In this document: positions 55,388 to 64,000 of the stretch, in pieces
Layout of the letters: the number at the start of each line of letters is the position of its first letter
Position numbering within the stretch: the stretch's first letter is position 1
Assembly (NCBI RefSeq): GCF_003939025.1
Contig: NZ_RQIH01000001.1
Span: 372,001-436,000, forward strand
Direction of reading: 5' to 3'
DNA: 64,000 nt
Source: Rhizobium sophoriradicis
Lineage (GTDB): Bacteria > Pseudomonadota > Alphaproteobacteria > Rhizobiales > Rhizobiaceae
Program-made: the position numbers and the translations under genes
Notes under the pieces: model-generated
Databases searched by the model: none
The model's input: only the letters and a program-made list of their open reading frames with translations
Told to the model about the DNA's origin: nothing

Positions 55388-55407
55388 ATGTAGGTATGTA
55401 CCTACAT
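55388..55407. promoter_or_regulatory. toxin-antitoxin operator
   Basis: ATGTAGGTA-TG-TACCTACAT is a perfect dyad with 9-bp arms, 11 bases before the antitoxin start. Antitoxin-toxin complexes of Phd/YefM modules bind such palindromes to autoregulate. Confidence 0.8.
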
Positions 55408-55418
55408 GGAGATGCGTG

Positions 55419-55673
55419 ATGAACGTGACAAGTCTTTCCAGCCGCGAACTCAATCACGACGTGAGCAGGGCAAAGAAGGCGGCGCAAAATGGTCCTGTCA
55501 TCATTACGGATCGTGGCAAGCCATCTCACGTGTTGATGACCTATGACGAATTCGAGCGCCTCACCGGCAAGCGCCGCAGCCTGGTCGATGCTCTCTTCAT
55601 GCCGGGTTTGTCAGATATCGACTTCGACCCGCCTCGTGTTGAGATCGCCCCGCGCGGGGTCGATCTGTCTTGA
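55419..55673 (+). CDS. type II toxin-antitoxin antitoxin, Phd/YefM family
   Basis: An 84-aa antitoxin. The N-terminal DNA-binding Phd fold (residues 1-55) shows the typical FxxxxSRAKKAA pattern and GPVIITDRGKPSHVLMTYDE. The C-terminal tail (about 55-84) should wrap the toxin. The start at 55419 has GGAG upstream. Its stop overlaps the toxin start, giving coupled translation, and the 55388 palindrome gives autoregulation. Confidence 0.9.
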   Translation: MNVTSLSSRELNHDVSRAKKAAQNGPVIITDRGKPSHVLMTYDEFERLTGKRRSLVDALFMPGLSDIDFDPPRVEIAPRGVDLS

Positions 55674-56092
55674 AATATTTGTTGGATACCAATGTTGTTT
55701 CCGAATTGCGTAAGGTCGGAGACGGCAAGGCAGATGCCAATGTGGTCGCATGGGCCGGGGCGCAAGACACCGCGAGCTTATGCATCTCCGCCATCACGAT
55801 CCTGGAGCTGGAACGGGGGATACTCGGCGTGCAGCGCCGTGATGCGGCGCAGGGGGCTCGCCTGCGTGCATGGCTGGAAAATCAGGTGCGGCCCGCATTC
55901 GCCGGCCGTATCCTGCCGGTCGATGATGCGATCGCCACACGCTGCGCGCATCTGCATATTCCGGATCGGCGCAATGAAGTGGATTCTCTGATTGCCGCAA
56001 CCGCCCTGGTTCTCGGCCTGACCGTGGTTACGCGTAATATTAGGGATTTCGAAGGCGCGGGCGTTGCCGTGCTGGATCCGTGGCAGGGCTGA
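55670..56092 (+). CDS. vapC: type II toxin, PIN-domain ribonuclease (VapC/FitB-like)
   Basis: A 140-aa PIN-domain endoribonuclease toxin. Acidic active-site residues are Asp6 (YLLDTN), Glu46 (ITILELERG), Asp104 (NEVDSLIAATAL) and Asp125 (TRNIRDF). It probably starts with TTG 55670, overlapping the antitoxin stop. Phd-type antitoxins paired with PIN toxins are a known combination (FitAB-like). The catalytic residues are intact, so it is likely active. Confidence 0.9.
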   Translation: MKYLLDTNVVSELRKVGDGKADANVVAWAGAQDTASLCISAITILELERGILGVQRRDAAQGARLRAWLENQVRPAFAGRILPVDDAIATRCAHLHIPDRRNEVDSLIAATALVLGLTVVTRNIRDFEGAGVAVLDPWQG

Positions 56093-56107
56093 TGTCTTTG
56101 CGGCCGG

Positions 56108-59100
56108 TCATGGCAGCTGGTGTATGGTGACATCAGGAACGACGTGTCGCGCGATCTCGCAGAGATGCCAGTGATGCGTGAGGTAGATGACCTGCCCGAC
56201 CCTTGCCATTGCGCCGAGCAGGCGGAAAACCTCTTCGGAGCGGGGATTGTCGAAGCTCTCCATAATGTCGTCGGCGATGAAGGGCACGGGCGGGCGAAGC
56301 GCTGCAAATTCCTCATAGCCCGCCAGCCGAAGCGCGAGATAGAGCTGGAACTGCGTGCCGGTCGACATCGCGTCCGCAAGCTTCGAGCCGCCGTCGCGCG
56401 ACACGCCGATCAGTATTTCCTTGTCCCGGTCGGGCTGGGTCGTCAGGCCGGAATAGTTGCCGCCGGTGATCAGGTGAAAGGCTTCCGATGCGCGGTTCAT
56501 CATCGAGCTGCGGTGTTTTTCGCGATAGATGCGCAGCGCCTGTTCGGCCGCCAGCGTGCCGGCGCGCAGCGTCAGATGCCGCACGGCCAGTTCCTCGATC
56601 TCGAGGAAGATGGTTCGGCGCTTGGCTTCGATCCGCGCCACCGCATCATCTCCGCCCACGGCCTCGAGCTTCTGCCGCGCCAGCGACACGTCGGAATAGA
56701 GAAGCTTGGCCCGCTCGGTGAGATCCTCGATCCGGGCGCCAAGCTCCATCGCATCGCGTTCGACGGCATGGGCGTCGATATCGGCAAGGCGGCGTTCGGC
56801 TTCGGAAAAACTTGCCGCGCGCAACGCCTCGGTGATCTGGCCGCGCAAGGTGACGGCGCGCGCCTCCAGCCGGTCCCGCTCCCGCGCCTGGTTCAGGAAT
56901 GCTTCGACTGAGGCAAGCGAGTCCGTGCCGAAATAACCCGTCAGTTCATTCTTGCGGGCATTGTGAACGGCCAGTTCCTCCTCCAGCGCCCGTCGTTTCT
57001 CCAAATGTTTGTCGAGATCCGCATGCCGGTCTGCCCGAAGCTGAGCCGCATGCCGGGCTGCCTCGTGGCGTTCCACCAGCGCATTGGCCGAGGCGAGCGT
57101 ATCGGATGCCAACCGGCTGAGGCCGCAGTCTGCGAGAAGAGCGGCAATATCCCCGCGGAATTGCTCCTGGTCGCGCTCCATCGCGGCAACGCGGCTTGCG
57201 AGGTCATCCCGTTCCTTCAGGATGGCGGGCAGTGTGCCGAGCGCATCCAGCACGGCCCGGACGGCAGCCAACGAGCCGGCTTTGTCGGCAAACCAGGTTC
57301 GCGACAGCGCCTCCGCCCACTCCCGGTCCCAGGCCGCGACCGCGGCTTCCGCCTCCTGCCGGTCGCGGTCACGTTCCCTGACATCGCGGTCGAGATCGCC
57401 GATCGCCTTCTCGTGCGCCTGTCGCGCCGCCTGTTCGGCTTTGCCGGCGGCTAGCATATCGCTCGCCGCCTGCATCAGCGCGGCGACCGGCAGATCCTCG
57501 GCGCCACCATGGCCGGCATCCGCAAGGCTCGCCGCAAGCGTTGCGGCATGGCTGTCCAGTTCGCAGCGAAGCACTTCTACCGCCTCTTCGGCCCGCTGCA
57601 GATCGTCCCAGGCGGCCAGCGCCGCGGCTCGCTTGGTGCTCCACGCCTCAAGTGCTGCAATGCGCGCCGCAGCTTTGGCGTCATATTCGATTGCCTCGGG
57701 CAGGAGACCGCGGATGCGCTCGGCAAGCACATCATGTTCGGCGCGCGCCTCTCTAAGCAATTCCCTTTGGCGTTCGATCGCTGCCGCCGTTGCCGCTTCG
57801 GTCAGGCGGAGCTGACGCAGCTCGGCAAGTTCCTGCGCGCGTGACAGCCGGCCGGCGGACACGACATCGTCCTGGCGCATCCGCTCCTCGAATGTCCGGG
57901 CGGTGGCGGCATTCAAGCTGGCAAGATGCGCCTGCCAGGCGGCATCGCGTTCGTCGCGCAGCCTCGCGGCCTCGGCATCGTCGATCGAACCGCCGGCGAC
58001 GAAAGCCGCGATCCGGGCTTCGGTCAGCGCCTGTTCGGTGCCGAGATCGCGCAGCCGTGCCTCGTGATCGGCAATCCGCTTGTCGATGGAGATCGCCTGG
58101 CCACGCCAGGCCTCGGCCTGCCGAGGCTCCGCCGCGCTCGTCCGCTGCAGAGCGACGGCATCACCTGTCCAGGGCGCAAGCTGTGCGAACTGCTTCTCCT
58201 GTATTCGCTTCACCTGGGCGAGTGCGCGTTCTTCCATGGTGAGCCGCACCGCAAGGTCAGATCCCGTCAGCCGGCCAAGGGCGGCCTCGACGCGGCCGAG
58301 ACGCGCGGGATCGACGACCGCGGCTCCGTTTTGCGAGCCGCCTTCCTTGTTCAGCCTTTCGAAATTCTCGCGCGCTCGCACCAGTTCGCGGCCTGCGGCA
58401 GCCAGGTTGGCCTCGACGCCGGAACGTCGCTCGATGAGATCGCGGATGATGCCGATCAGCGAGGCGGGCAGCAGCAGCGCCTCGGGCGTCGTATGGCCAG
58501 GCTGTTCGAGATCGGCCAGCAGCCGCACCAGCTCGCCTTCCTGTTCGGCCAGCGCCAGCCGGCGCTTCGGCAGGTCGCTCTCAGCCGCGAGATAGCGCGC
58601 CCGACCCTGATCCAGCATGTCCATATGCGCAGCGATCGCCAGCGCCTTGTCGTCGATCGTGATCGCCTCGATCTCGTCGGCAAGCTGGCGCAGCGTGCGG
58701 TCGGCGGTTTCGACAAGCGCCTGCAGCCGCGTCTCGTCGCGGAAAAGCTGCGGCAGCAGTGTGAACCATTCGGCCGGCGGCCGCGGCAGGTCGCCCATGC
58801 CGGCTGCATCGGCGTCCAGCCGCCGGAGTTCCAGCGCCGCCGGCAGGGCGCTGAGAAGACGCGTCAGCTCCTGGTGCCGGGCCTTGGCCTCGGCCAGTTC
58901 CCGCGTCGTCGCGGCATAGGCGGCGTCGGCCTGCTCGTGGGTCGACTTCAGGCCCGAATAGGTGGAGGCAAGCGTGTCGATGGCATTGCGCTCGGCCTTC
59001 AGCGCTTCGAGCGAGCGTTTGAGTTCCGCCAGTTTCGTGCTCGACGACCGCTTCCTGTAGATTCCATTGGCTTCGTCGACGGCCGTCACCAGCGAACGGC

Positions 59101-59581
59101 TGAGGCCCGCGAGGCCCGAGCTTGCCGAGAACAGCAACTCGCCGAGCTCGCCCTTGCTTTGGATGATGGCGTTGCCGCCTTCCTTGAGCGACTGGTCGTC
59201 GAGCGAGAACATGGTGCGATAGGCCTCGCGGCCGACGCCGCCGAGCGCGCCGGCGAGCAGCGCCTCGTTCACAGCCTGTCCCCGATCATCGACGAGGCTG
59301 CCGGTCCGCAATTTGAGCCGCGCCAGCTCGTGCTCCGCGCCACCGAATTCCAGCCGCGCACCGACCTTCATCGTATTGTAGGGATGCAGGAAATTGTAGG
59401 TACTGCGCTCGCCTATGCCGTAGAGCAGATCGAGGTAGGCGGCGAAGGTGGTCGACTTCCCCGCTTCGTTGAGGCCATAGACGATGTGCAGATCGGGCGA
59501 ACCCGGTCGGACCGGGCCGAAGTCGATCGAGTGGTCGGTGAACTTGCCATAACGGATGAGGTCGAGACGGCGCAGGCGCAT
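56108..59581 (-). CDS. SbcC/YhaN-like AAA ATPase with long coiled coils
   Basis: A 1157-aa SMC/Rad50-like ATPase. Walker A GLNEAGKST is at 36-44. A long heptad-rich central part (about 180-1000) forms coiled coils. The C-terminal half-site has MSTGTQFQLYLALRLA (signature-like) and Walker B PFIADDIMESFD, then YLTHH. The start at 59581 shares bases with the nuclease stop (TGATG). With the upstream nuclease it probably forms a Rad50/Mre11-like DNA-end processing complex, as YhaN/YhaO do. Confidence 0.92.
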   Translation of the reverse strand: MRLRRLDLIRYGKFTDHSIDFGPVRPGSPDLHIVYGLNEAGKSTTFAAYLDLLYGIGERSTYNFLHPYNTMKVGARLEFGGAEHELARLKLRTGSLVDDRGQAVNEALLAGALGGVGREAYRTMFSLDDQSLKEGGNAIIQSKGELGELLFSASSGLAGLSRSLVTAVDEANGIYRKRSSSTKLAELKRSLEALKAERNAIDTLASTYSGLKSTHEQADAAYAATTRELAEAKARHQELTRLLSALPAALELRRLDADAAGMGDLPRPPAEWFTLLPQLFRDETRLQALVETADRTLRQLADEIEAITIDDKALAIAAHMDMLDQGRARYLAAESDLPKRRLALAEQEGELVRLLADLEQPGHTTPEALLLPASLIGIIRDLIERRSGVEANLAAAGRELVRARENFERLNKEGGSQNGAAVVDPARLGRVEAALGRLTGSDLAVRLTMEERALAQVKRIQEKQFAQLAPWTGDAVALQRTSAAEPRQAEAWRGQAISIDKRIADHEARLRDLGTEQALTEARIAAFVAGGSIDDAEAARLRDERDAAWQAHLASLNAATARTFEERMRQDDVVSAGRLSRAQELAELRQLRLTEAATAAAIERQRELLREARAEHDVLAERIRGLLPEAIEYDAKAAARIAALEAWSTKRAAALAAWDDLQRAEEAVEVLRCELDSHAATLAASLADAGHGGAEDLPVAALMQAASDMLAAGKAEQAARQAHEKAIGDLDRDVRERDRDRQEAEAAVAAWDREWAEALSRTWFADKAGSLAAVRAVLDALGTLPAILKERDDLASRVAAMERDQEQFRGDIAALLADCGLSRLASDTLASANALVERHEAARHAAQLRADRHADLDKHLEKRRALEEELAVHNARKNELTGYFGTDSLASVEAFLNQARERDRLEARAVTLRGQITEALRAASFSEAERRLADIDAHAVERDAMELGARIEDLTERAKLLYSDVSLARQKLEAVGGDDAVARIEAKRRTIFLEIEELAVRHLTLRAGTLAAEQALRIYREKHRSSMMNRASEAFHLITGGNYSGLTTQPDRDKEILIGVSRDGGSKLADAMSTGTQFQLYLALRLAGYEEFAALRPPVPFIADDIMESFDNPRSEEVFRLLGAMARVGQVIYLTHHWHLCEIARHVVPDVTIHQLP

Positions 59582-60849
59582 CAGCTGTCTCCCCGCTCCG
59601 CGGCCTTCATCCGGGCGGTGATGTCCTCGGCGCCGTCGGCGAGAAGGCTGTCGATGAAGCATTCGAAACCCGCCTCGTCATGGCCGGCAAAGGCCCGGCT
59701 CTCGGGCGGCAGGTCGGCGAGCAGGTCCCTGACCATCTCCCTTACATCGTCGCGAAAGCCGCTGCGGGCGATGACCTCGTCCCGCATCAGCGCGCCGAGT
59801 TCAATGACGGGATCGGCGGCGGACTCGGCTGCGAGGATCGAGGGCGCTTCGAAGGCGAGTTCGAGCTTCTCGATCCAGGTCCGGCCGATCCGGTCACTGC
59901 GCTGCTCGGCTTCCGCCTGCATGAGGTCGACATCGCGGCGAAGCTGCCAGGAGAGCGGCGTGCGGCCGGAAAGCCTGAGGCGCGTGACGAGATGTGGCGA
60001 GGCCGTATGGTCGCGCTGCCCCGCAAGTGCCGCTTCGATCGCCATGGCCGCATCACGCCAATCATCGACACCCGTGAGGTCGACATCGACGCGCTCGAAC
60101 TGCGCGATGCTGGTGCGCCGCTCCTCGACCGTCACCGTCCGGTCATCCGCCACGGTCACCAGCGACACGGTCTTGACGCCCGACTCGTTGATGTCGCGGC
60201 CCTGCGGCATGCCCGGCATGATGATCGTCGCCGTGCCGGGATACTGGCTCCGCTGATGAAGATGCCCGAGCGCCCAGTAGTCGAATCCCGAGGCGTGAAG
60301 GTCGAGCACGTTGCAGGGCGCATAGACGTCATGGCCGGCGGATCCGGCAAGGCTCGTATGCATGATGCCGATATTGACCGCTCCCGCCACCGGCGGCTTG
60401 TACTTCGGCAGAAGCGGGTCCGGCGCTTGCGGCTTGGCAAAGCTCAGACCGTGGATCGCGATCGACAGGCTGCCTTTCGTCGCCTCCACGGTCTCGGCGT
60501 GGCCGCCGAAGATCTTCACCGTATCGGGCATCACCAGCTCCCTGGCGATCCTCGACATCGCATCGTGATTGCCGCGAATCTTGAAGACGCAGATCCCCGC
60601 CCGGTGCAGCCGTTCCAGCTGGCTAGCCAGGAAGCGCGCCGTCTTCATCGACGTCTGCTCCCCGTCATAGAGATCGCCGGCGATAACGAGTGCATCGACC
60701 TGCTCCTCGAGGCAAAGGTCGACGATCACGATCAGCGCCTGCCGGCTGGCGTCACTCACGAGATCGGCCAGCTCGGCGTTGCGAAGCGCCAGCGACCGAA
60801 GCGGAGAGTCGAGATGGAGATCGGCAGTGTGGACGAAACGATAAGCCAT
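59581..60849 (-). CDS. YhaO/SbcD-like DNA exonuclease
   Basis: A 422-aa calcineurin-like metallophosphoesterase of the Mre11/SbcD type. Metal motifs: TADLHLD (Asp10, His12), VIAGDLYDG, IRGNHDAMS and, later, GHLHQ. The partner ATPase gene overlaps its stop. The pair probably processes DNA ends in repair or recombination. The 371 bases upstream hold its promoter region, but no clear hexamers were found. Confidence 0.93.
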   Translation of the reverse strand: MAYRFVHTADLHLDSPLRSLALRNAELADLVSDASRQALIVIVDLCLEEQVDALVIAGDLYDGEQTSMKTARFLASQLERLHRAGICVFKIRGNHDAMSRIARELVMPDTVKIFGGHAETVEATKGSLSIAIHGLSFAKPQAPDPLLPKYKPPVAGAVNIGIMHTSLAGSAGHDVYAPCNVLDLHASGFDYWALGHLHQRSQYPGTATIIMPGMPQGRDINESGVKTVSLVTVADDRTVTVEERRTSIAQFERVDVDLTGVDDWRDAAMAIEAALAGQRDHTASPHLVTRLRLSGRTPLSWQLRRDVDLMQAEAEQRSDRIGRTWIEKLELAFEAPSILAAESAADPVIELGALMRDEVIARSGFRDDVREMVRDLLADLPPESRAFAGHDEAGFECFIDSLLADGAEDITARMKAAERGDS

Positions 60850-61220
60850 GAATGCAGAAATCGCGTTGCGACAGGATGATGAGCCGGTGCCGTCGGACCG
60901 ATGAACGCGCGGTCGCTGTCACCTGGCCGTGAGCGAGAGAATATGGAGCACGCGTCCAAGGGGCGCGAGCGAAATGGGCCGGTAAAGCCCGCCCATCCAC
61001 AATCAATGTTGGGCGACCGGCGCCGCTACGGCCGCCGGCGCACGCACCGGTTCGCCCACCCGATGGCCCGCATGGTTGGCATTGGTTGATATGACCGGAG
61101 ATTGCGCGCCTATTCGTGCGGCGCGCGAAGGGGCGCATCGAATAGCTGGCGCCTGGACCTCATTGCCGTCCCTTAGCTGCAGAATCCTGGCTTCCGGTTC
61201 CTTTCTCACAGCCACGAAGT
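60850..61220. other. intergenic region, 371 bases
   Basis: No gene is supported here. It contains two dyads: CGCCCA/TGGGCG (60990-60995 and 61010-61015) and GCGCGCC/GGCGCGC (61104-61110 and 61120-61126), the latter with a 9-base loop. They may serve the nuclease promoter or terminate the SorC-type gene. Neither has a T-run. Confidence 0.5.
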
Positions 61221-62192
61221 CTAGTCATCCCTAGCAACGCTCGCGGATTTTGGTCCCTGCTTGCCGAGAAGCCAAACTGCGCTATCGGCGTCGGTGATAA
61301 TGGCCGTGGCGAGGCCGGCCGTAAGACAGGCCGACAAAATTTTCCGCTTGTGATCGCCTCCGGAGGCGAGCAGGCGGTTCGGAACCCGGCGATAGTCGGT
61401 AAGCTCGGGGGAGATGACCTGGCGGTTCAGCCGATGATCTATTTCGCGGCCTTCCGCATCCAGATATCGCCCGAGCAGGTCGCCGACTGCGCCGGCGTTG
61501 GTCAGTTCACCAATATCGGTTCCCGTCGGCAGCCCGTATCGAACCTGCAACGATTCCGACGATACATCGCCGACGCTCAGGATTGATATGTCCACTGCCG
61601 TGGCCTCGCGGAGCAAACTCTGGAACACCGTCTGCGCGACGATCGTATCTCTGGAGCCCGGATCATCAGCATAAATCGGCGCCGCAAGATAATGGCACTG
61701 AGCGTTCAACACCTTGGCAAAGCGCCGAACGATCTCGAATGTGTTGATCTCCGATCCACGGGTCAGCCCTCCCATCATCGAGCGAACCTTGATGCCGGGC
61801 GCATTGGCTGCCGCCATGTGCTGTACCGTCTCCCGCAAGGTCGCGCCCCAGCCGACGCCGAGCGAGGAGGGGTCGCTCGCCTGGATCAGCCGCTCGAGAA
61901 ACATCGCGGCGGCGCGGCCGATCACGACCGGCATCTGGGACTTGTCGACAGGGGTAGGGACGATCACCACGTCGCGAAGACCAAACCGGTTGCGCAACTC
62001 GGCTTCAAGTTCGACATTCTCCGCCAGCGGCGAGTTGAAACTGATCCGGACGATGCCTTGGTCCAGCGCCGCGGCAAGCAGTTCGTTCACCCGGCGCCGG
62101 GTCAGAAGCATCCGCTCGGCAATCTGCGCCTGGGTCAGGCCTTCGACGTGATAGAGCCACGAAGCCCTCACCATGAGCTGTTGATTGGACAA
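61221..62192 (-). CDS. SorC/DeoR-type sugar-binding transcriptional regulator
   Basis: A 323-aa SorC-family regulator. An N-terminal HTH (residues 19-42, LTQAQIAERMLLTRRRVNEL) is followed by a sugar-phosphate-binding domain (about 60-320) with VGVGWGATLRETV and a late LLASGGDHKRKIL. It is divergent from a peptide-type binding protein gene and probably controls it through the dyad at 62206-62231. Confidence 0.9.
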   Translation of the reverse strand: MSNQQLMVRASWLYHVEGLTQAQIAERMLLTRRRVNELLAAALDQGIVRISFNSPLAENVELEAELRNRFGLRDVVIVPTPVDKSQMPVVIGRAAAMFLERLIQASDPSSLGVGWGATLRETVQHMAAANAPGIKVRSMMGGLTRGSEINTFEIVRRFAKVLNAQCHYLAAPIYADDPGSRDTIVAQTVFQSLLREATAVDISILSVGDVSSESLQVRYGLPTGTDIGELTNAGAVGDLLGRYLDAEGREIDHRLNRQVISPELTDYRRVPNRLLASGGDHKRKILSACLTAGLATAIITDADSAVWLLGKQGPKSASVARDD

Positions 62193-62205
62193 ATTACAAT
62201 CCTCT

Positions 62206-62231
62206 CAAATGTCACATGAGCGTAACATTTG
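62206..62231. promoter_or_regulatory. candidate SorC-family operator
   Basis: CAAATGT-N12-ACATTTG is a perfect dyad with 7-bp arms, 14 bases upstream of the regulator start; the overlapping GTAAC-N4-GTAAC is a direct repeat. Position and size fit autoregulation and control of the divergent operon. Confidence 0.5.
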
Positions 62232-62398
62232 TAACCTAGAGCTACGCGAAGTCGGCGGCGCGGTAAAGGGGCTTCAACAACGCTTAGCCTGCCGGCGAAA
62301 ATTCGTCTGTCGATTTAACGCCACGCCCAAGCGGCGGCCTTCCGCCCGGCGAAGGCGCGGCTTGCCGGTTTTGACCATTGTTTCAACAGGAGAGACCC

Positions 62399-64000
62399 AT
62401 GCTTTCTATCAACCGCCGCCATGCGTTGGGATTGTTGTCAGCAGCAGCCGGCAGCATCGTCCTGCCACGTATGTCGTTCAGCCAGGCCGTTCGTCCGTCG
62501 GTAACGATCGCCGTTCAGAAGATCACCAATAACAATACTCTGGATGTCTGGAACGAGCAGTCGAATGTCGGCGAGCGGGTGTTCTTCCCGAATTTCTGGG
62601 AGGGTCTGATCCTGCGCGACTGGATGGGCAACCAGGGCCCGGTACCGGGCTTGGCCACGGAATGGAAGCGCATCGACGACAAGACGCTGGAGTTGAAGCT
62701 GCGCCAAGGCGTTAAGTTCCACAATGGCGACGAAATGACCGCCGAGGACGTGGCTTTCTCCTTCTCCAGGGAACGTATTTTCGGCAATACCGAGCCGAAG
62801 GGCGGCAAGACGATTTTCGAGGCCGACAACAAGCCGACCACCGTCAAAGAACTCCCGGCCACCGTCCCGGGTGTGGCCCGCCGTCTTTGGCCCGCACTCG
62901 CCGGTGTCGAAGTCGTCGACAAGTACACGGTCCGCTTTCACAATGCGACGCCGGACGTGACGCTCGAAGGCCGGCTCTATTCCATGGGCAGCCAGATAAC
63001 CAACCGCCGCGCCTGGGATGAAGCCAAGAGCTACGCCGAATGGGCCCGCAAGCCAGTAACGACTGGGCCCTACATGGTGGGCGAATACAAGCCGGACGTG
63101 TCGTTGACGCTCGTTGCTTTCGACGAATATTGGGGCGGTCGCCCGCCGCTCCAGCAGATCCGCTTCGTCGAGGTTCCGGAAGTGGCCTCGCGCGTCAACG
63201 GCCTGCTTTCCGGTGAATACGACTTCGCCTGCGATCTACCGCCGGATCAGATCTCTGCAATCCAGTCGGTTTCGGGCCTTGAAGTCCAGAGCTCGACCAT
63301 TTGGAATCACCGCGTCTCGGTGTTCAACACTGAGAACCCGGTCCTGGCCAGTCCCCTCGTGCGTCGTGCCATGACCCATGCGATCGACCGCCAGGCGATC
63401 GTCGAAGCGCTATGGGCTGGAAAGACTGTCGTTCCCGCCGGTCTGCAGTTCGACTCCTTCAAGACCTCCGGCATGTTCGTTGATGGATGGGCAGCCCCGC
63501 AATTCGATCCGGAATTGGCCAAGAAGCTGTTGAAGGACGCCGGCTATAAGGGCGACGCGATCCCCTACCGCCTGCTGAACAACTACTATACGAACCAGAC
63601 CGCCAATGCGCAGATCATGATCGAGATGTGGAAGCAGGTCGGCCTCAACGTCGAAATCCAGATGAAGGAAAACTGGGCGCAGATCCACGATCCGCAGGGC
63701 GTCAAGGGTGTGCGCGACTGGTCGGCTTCCAACACGATCAATGACCCGATCACCCCGTTGGTCGTCCAGTTCGGCCCGAACGGCGAAGTCCAGCAGAAGA
63801 AGGATTGGACGAACGATGAGGTCAACAAGCTCTCCGTCGTGCTCGAGACTTCGACTGACAGGGCCCAGCGCCAGAAGGCGATCGCCCGCATGCTTGAAAT
63901 CTGCGAGCGCGAAGATCCCGTCTACCAGGTCCTGCACCAGAACGCCGTCTTTACCGGCATGAAGTCCTCACTCAAGTGGAAGGCTTCGCCTGCCTTCGCC
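62399..64000 (+). CDS. peptide-type ABC substrate-binding protein (family 5), partial
   Basis: An open frame of 534 codons that runs off the right end of the window without a stop. The twin-arginine-like signal LSINRRHALGLLSAAAGS leads to cleavage near residue 29 (SFSQA). Family features follow: NFWEGLILRD, LRQGVKFHNGDEMTAEDVAF and the late TGPYMVGEYKPD. ACAGGAGAGACC precedes the ATG. It is the first gene of an operon probably controlled by the SorC-type regulator. A SorC (sugar-phosphate) regulator with a DppA-like protein suggests an oligosaccharide or sugar-conjugate ligand. Confidence 0.9.
   Translation, partial: MLSINRRHALGLLSAAAGSIVLPRMSFSQAVRPSVTIAVQKITNNNTLDVWNEQSNVGERVFFPNFWEGLILRDWMGNQGPVPGLATEWKRIDDKTLELKLRQGVKFHNGDEMTAEDVAFSFSRERIFGNTEPKGGKTIFEADNKPTTVKELPATVPGVARRLWPALAGVEVVDKYTVRFHNATPDVTLEGRLYSMGSQITNRRAWDEAKSYAEWARKPVTTGPYMVGEYKPDVSLTLVAFDEYWGGRPPLQQIRFVEVPEVASRVNGLLSGEYDFACDLPPDQISAIQSVSGLEVQSSTIWNHRVSVFNTENPVLASPLVRRAMTHAIDRQAIVEALWAGKTVVPAGLQFDSFKTSGMFVDGWAAPQFDPELAKKLLKDAGYKGDAIPYRLLNNYYTNQTANAQIMIEMWKQVGLNVEIQMKENWAQIHDPQGVKGVRDWSASNTINDPITPLVVQFGPNGEVQQKKDWTNDEVNKLSVVLETSTDRAQRQKAIARMLEICEREDPVYQVLHQNAVFTGMKSSLKWKASPAFA

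Noticed and set aside
57926..60256. A 776-codon plus-strand open frame across the YhaN/YhaO genes
   Set aside because: It is antisense to two genes with intact Walker and metallophosphatase motifs. Long open frames on the opposite strand are common in GC-rich coding DNA, and its translation shows no family features.
60901..61089. Short plus-strand open frame in the 371-base gap
   Set aside because: The translation is Arg-rich with no hydrophobic pattern or ribosome site, as expected of non-coding GC-rich DNA.

Overview
The window looks like an alphaproteobacterium of the Rhizobium group. The reasons are uniformly GC-rich DNA with strong GC3 coding bias, a very high density of ABC uptake operons, MalF/UgpC-type sugar transporters paired with LacI, GntR and SorC regulators, a cbpA-cbpM pair, and a LuxR solo of the plant-responsive type. 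There are no rRNA or tRNA genes, insertion sequences, phage genes or CRISPR arrays. The gene content is accessory and catabolic, as expected of a chromid, a plasmid or a niche-adaptation part of the chromosome.

Layout. (1) 152-7352: a complete sugar-type ABC importer, then a glycerophosphodiesterase, a LacI regulator and an inositol-monophosphatase-family enzyme, in tight operon spacing. (2) 14486-7409, minus: a peptide-type (Opp/Dpp) importer with a class V aminotransferase and a divergent glycerophosphodiesterase. (3) 14646-22915: a LacI repressor divergent from a Gfo/Idh/MocA dehydrogenase, a sugar isomerase/epimerase, a second complete sugar importer and a second inositol-phosphatase-like enzyme; a perfect palindromic operator lies at the divergent promoter. 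(4) 23046-25404: msrA, an alpha/beta hydrolase and a methyltransferase. (5) 32688-25457, minus: a BMP-type nucleoside/nucleobase importer with an amidase and a CodA-like deaminase whose specificity residue is changed. (6) 33027-37653: a CDP-alcohol phosphatidyltransferase remnant, plsC, cdsA, cbpM/cbpA, a universal stress protein and a DUF1932-type dehydrogenase. (7) 39752-37721, minus: the two halves of the plant Tm-1 protein as separate genes, divergent from a GntR regulator that is followed by a sugar transporter operon without an ATPase gene (40616-45179). (8) 45499-46377: a yghU-type glutathione transferase. (9) 46458-55242: a LuxR solo between two proline-iminopeptidase-family genes, with a peptide ABC importer and an acetamidase/formamidase. 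(10) 55419-60849: a Phd/VapC-type toxin-antitoxin pair and a YhaO/YhaN-like nuclease-ATPase pair. (11) 61221-64000: a SorC-family regulator divergent from a peptide-type binding protein that runs off the window.

How the genes work together. Most of the window is import-plus-first-step-catabolism cassettes, each with a local regulator. The most interesting is the LuxR-solo locus. The regulator carries the Met/Trp replacements, at TraR positions 57 and 61, that mark plant-compound-responsive LuxR solos. It sits with peptidases, an importer and an amide hydrolase, which suggests a sense, import and hydrolyse circuit for a plant-derived amide or peptide. A second notable point is the BMP operon's deaminase, which has Cys in place of the CodA Asp314 equivalent, a change associated with 5-methylcytosine deamination.
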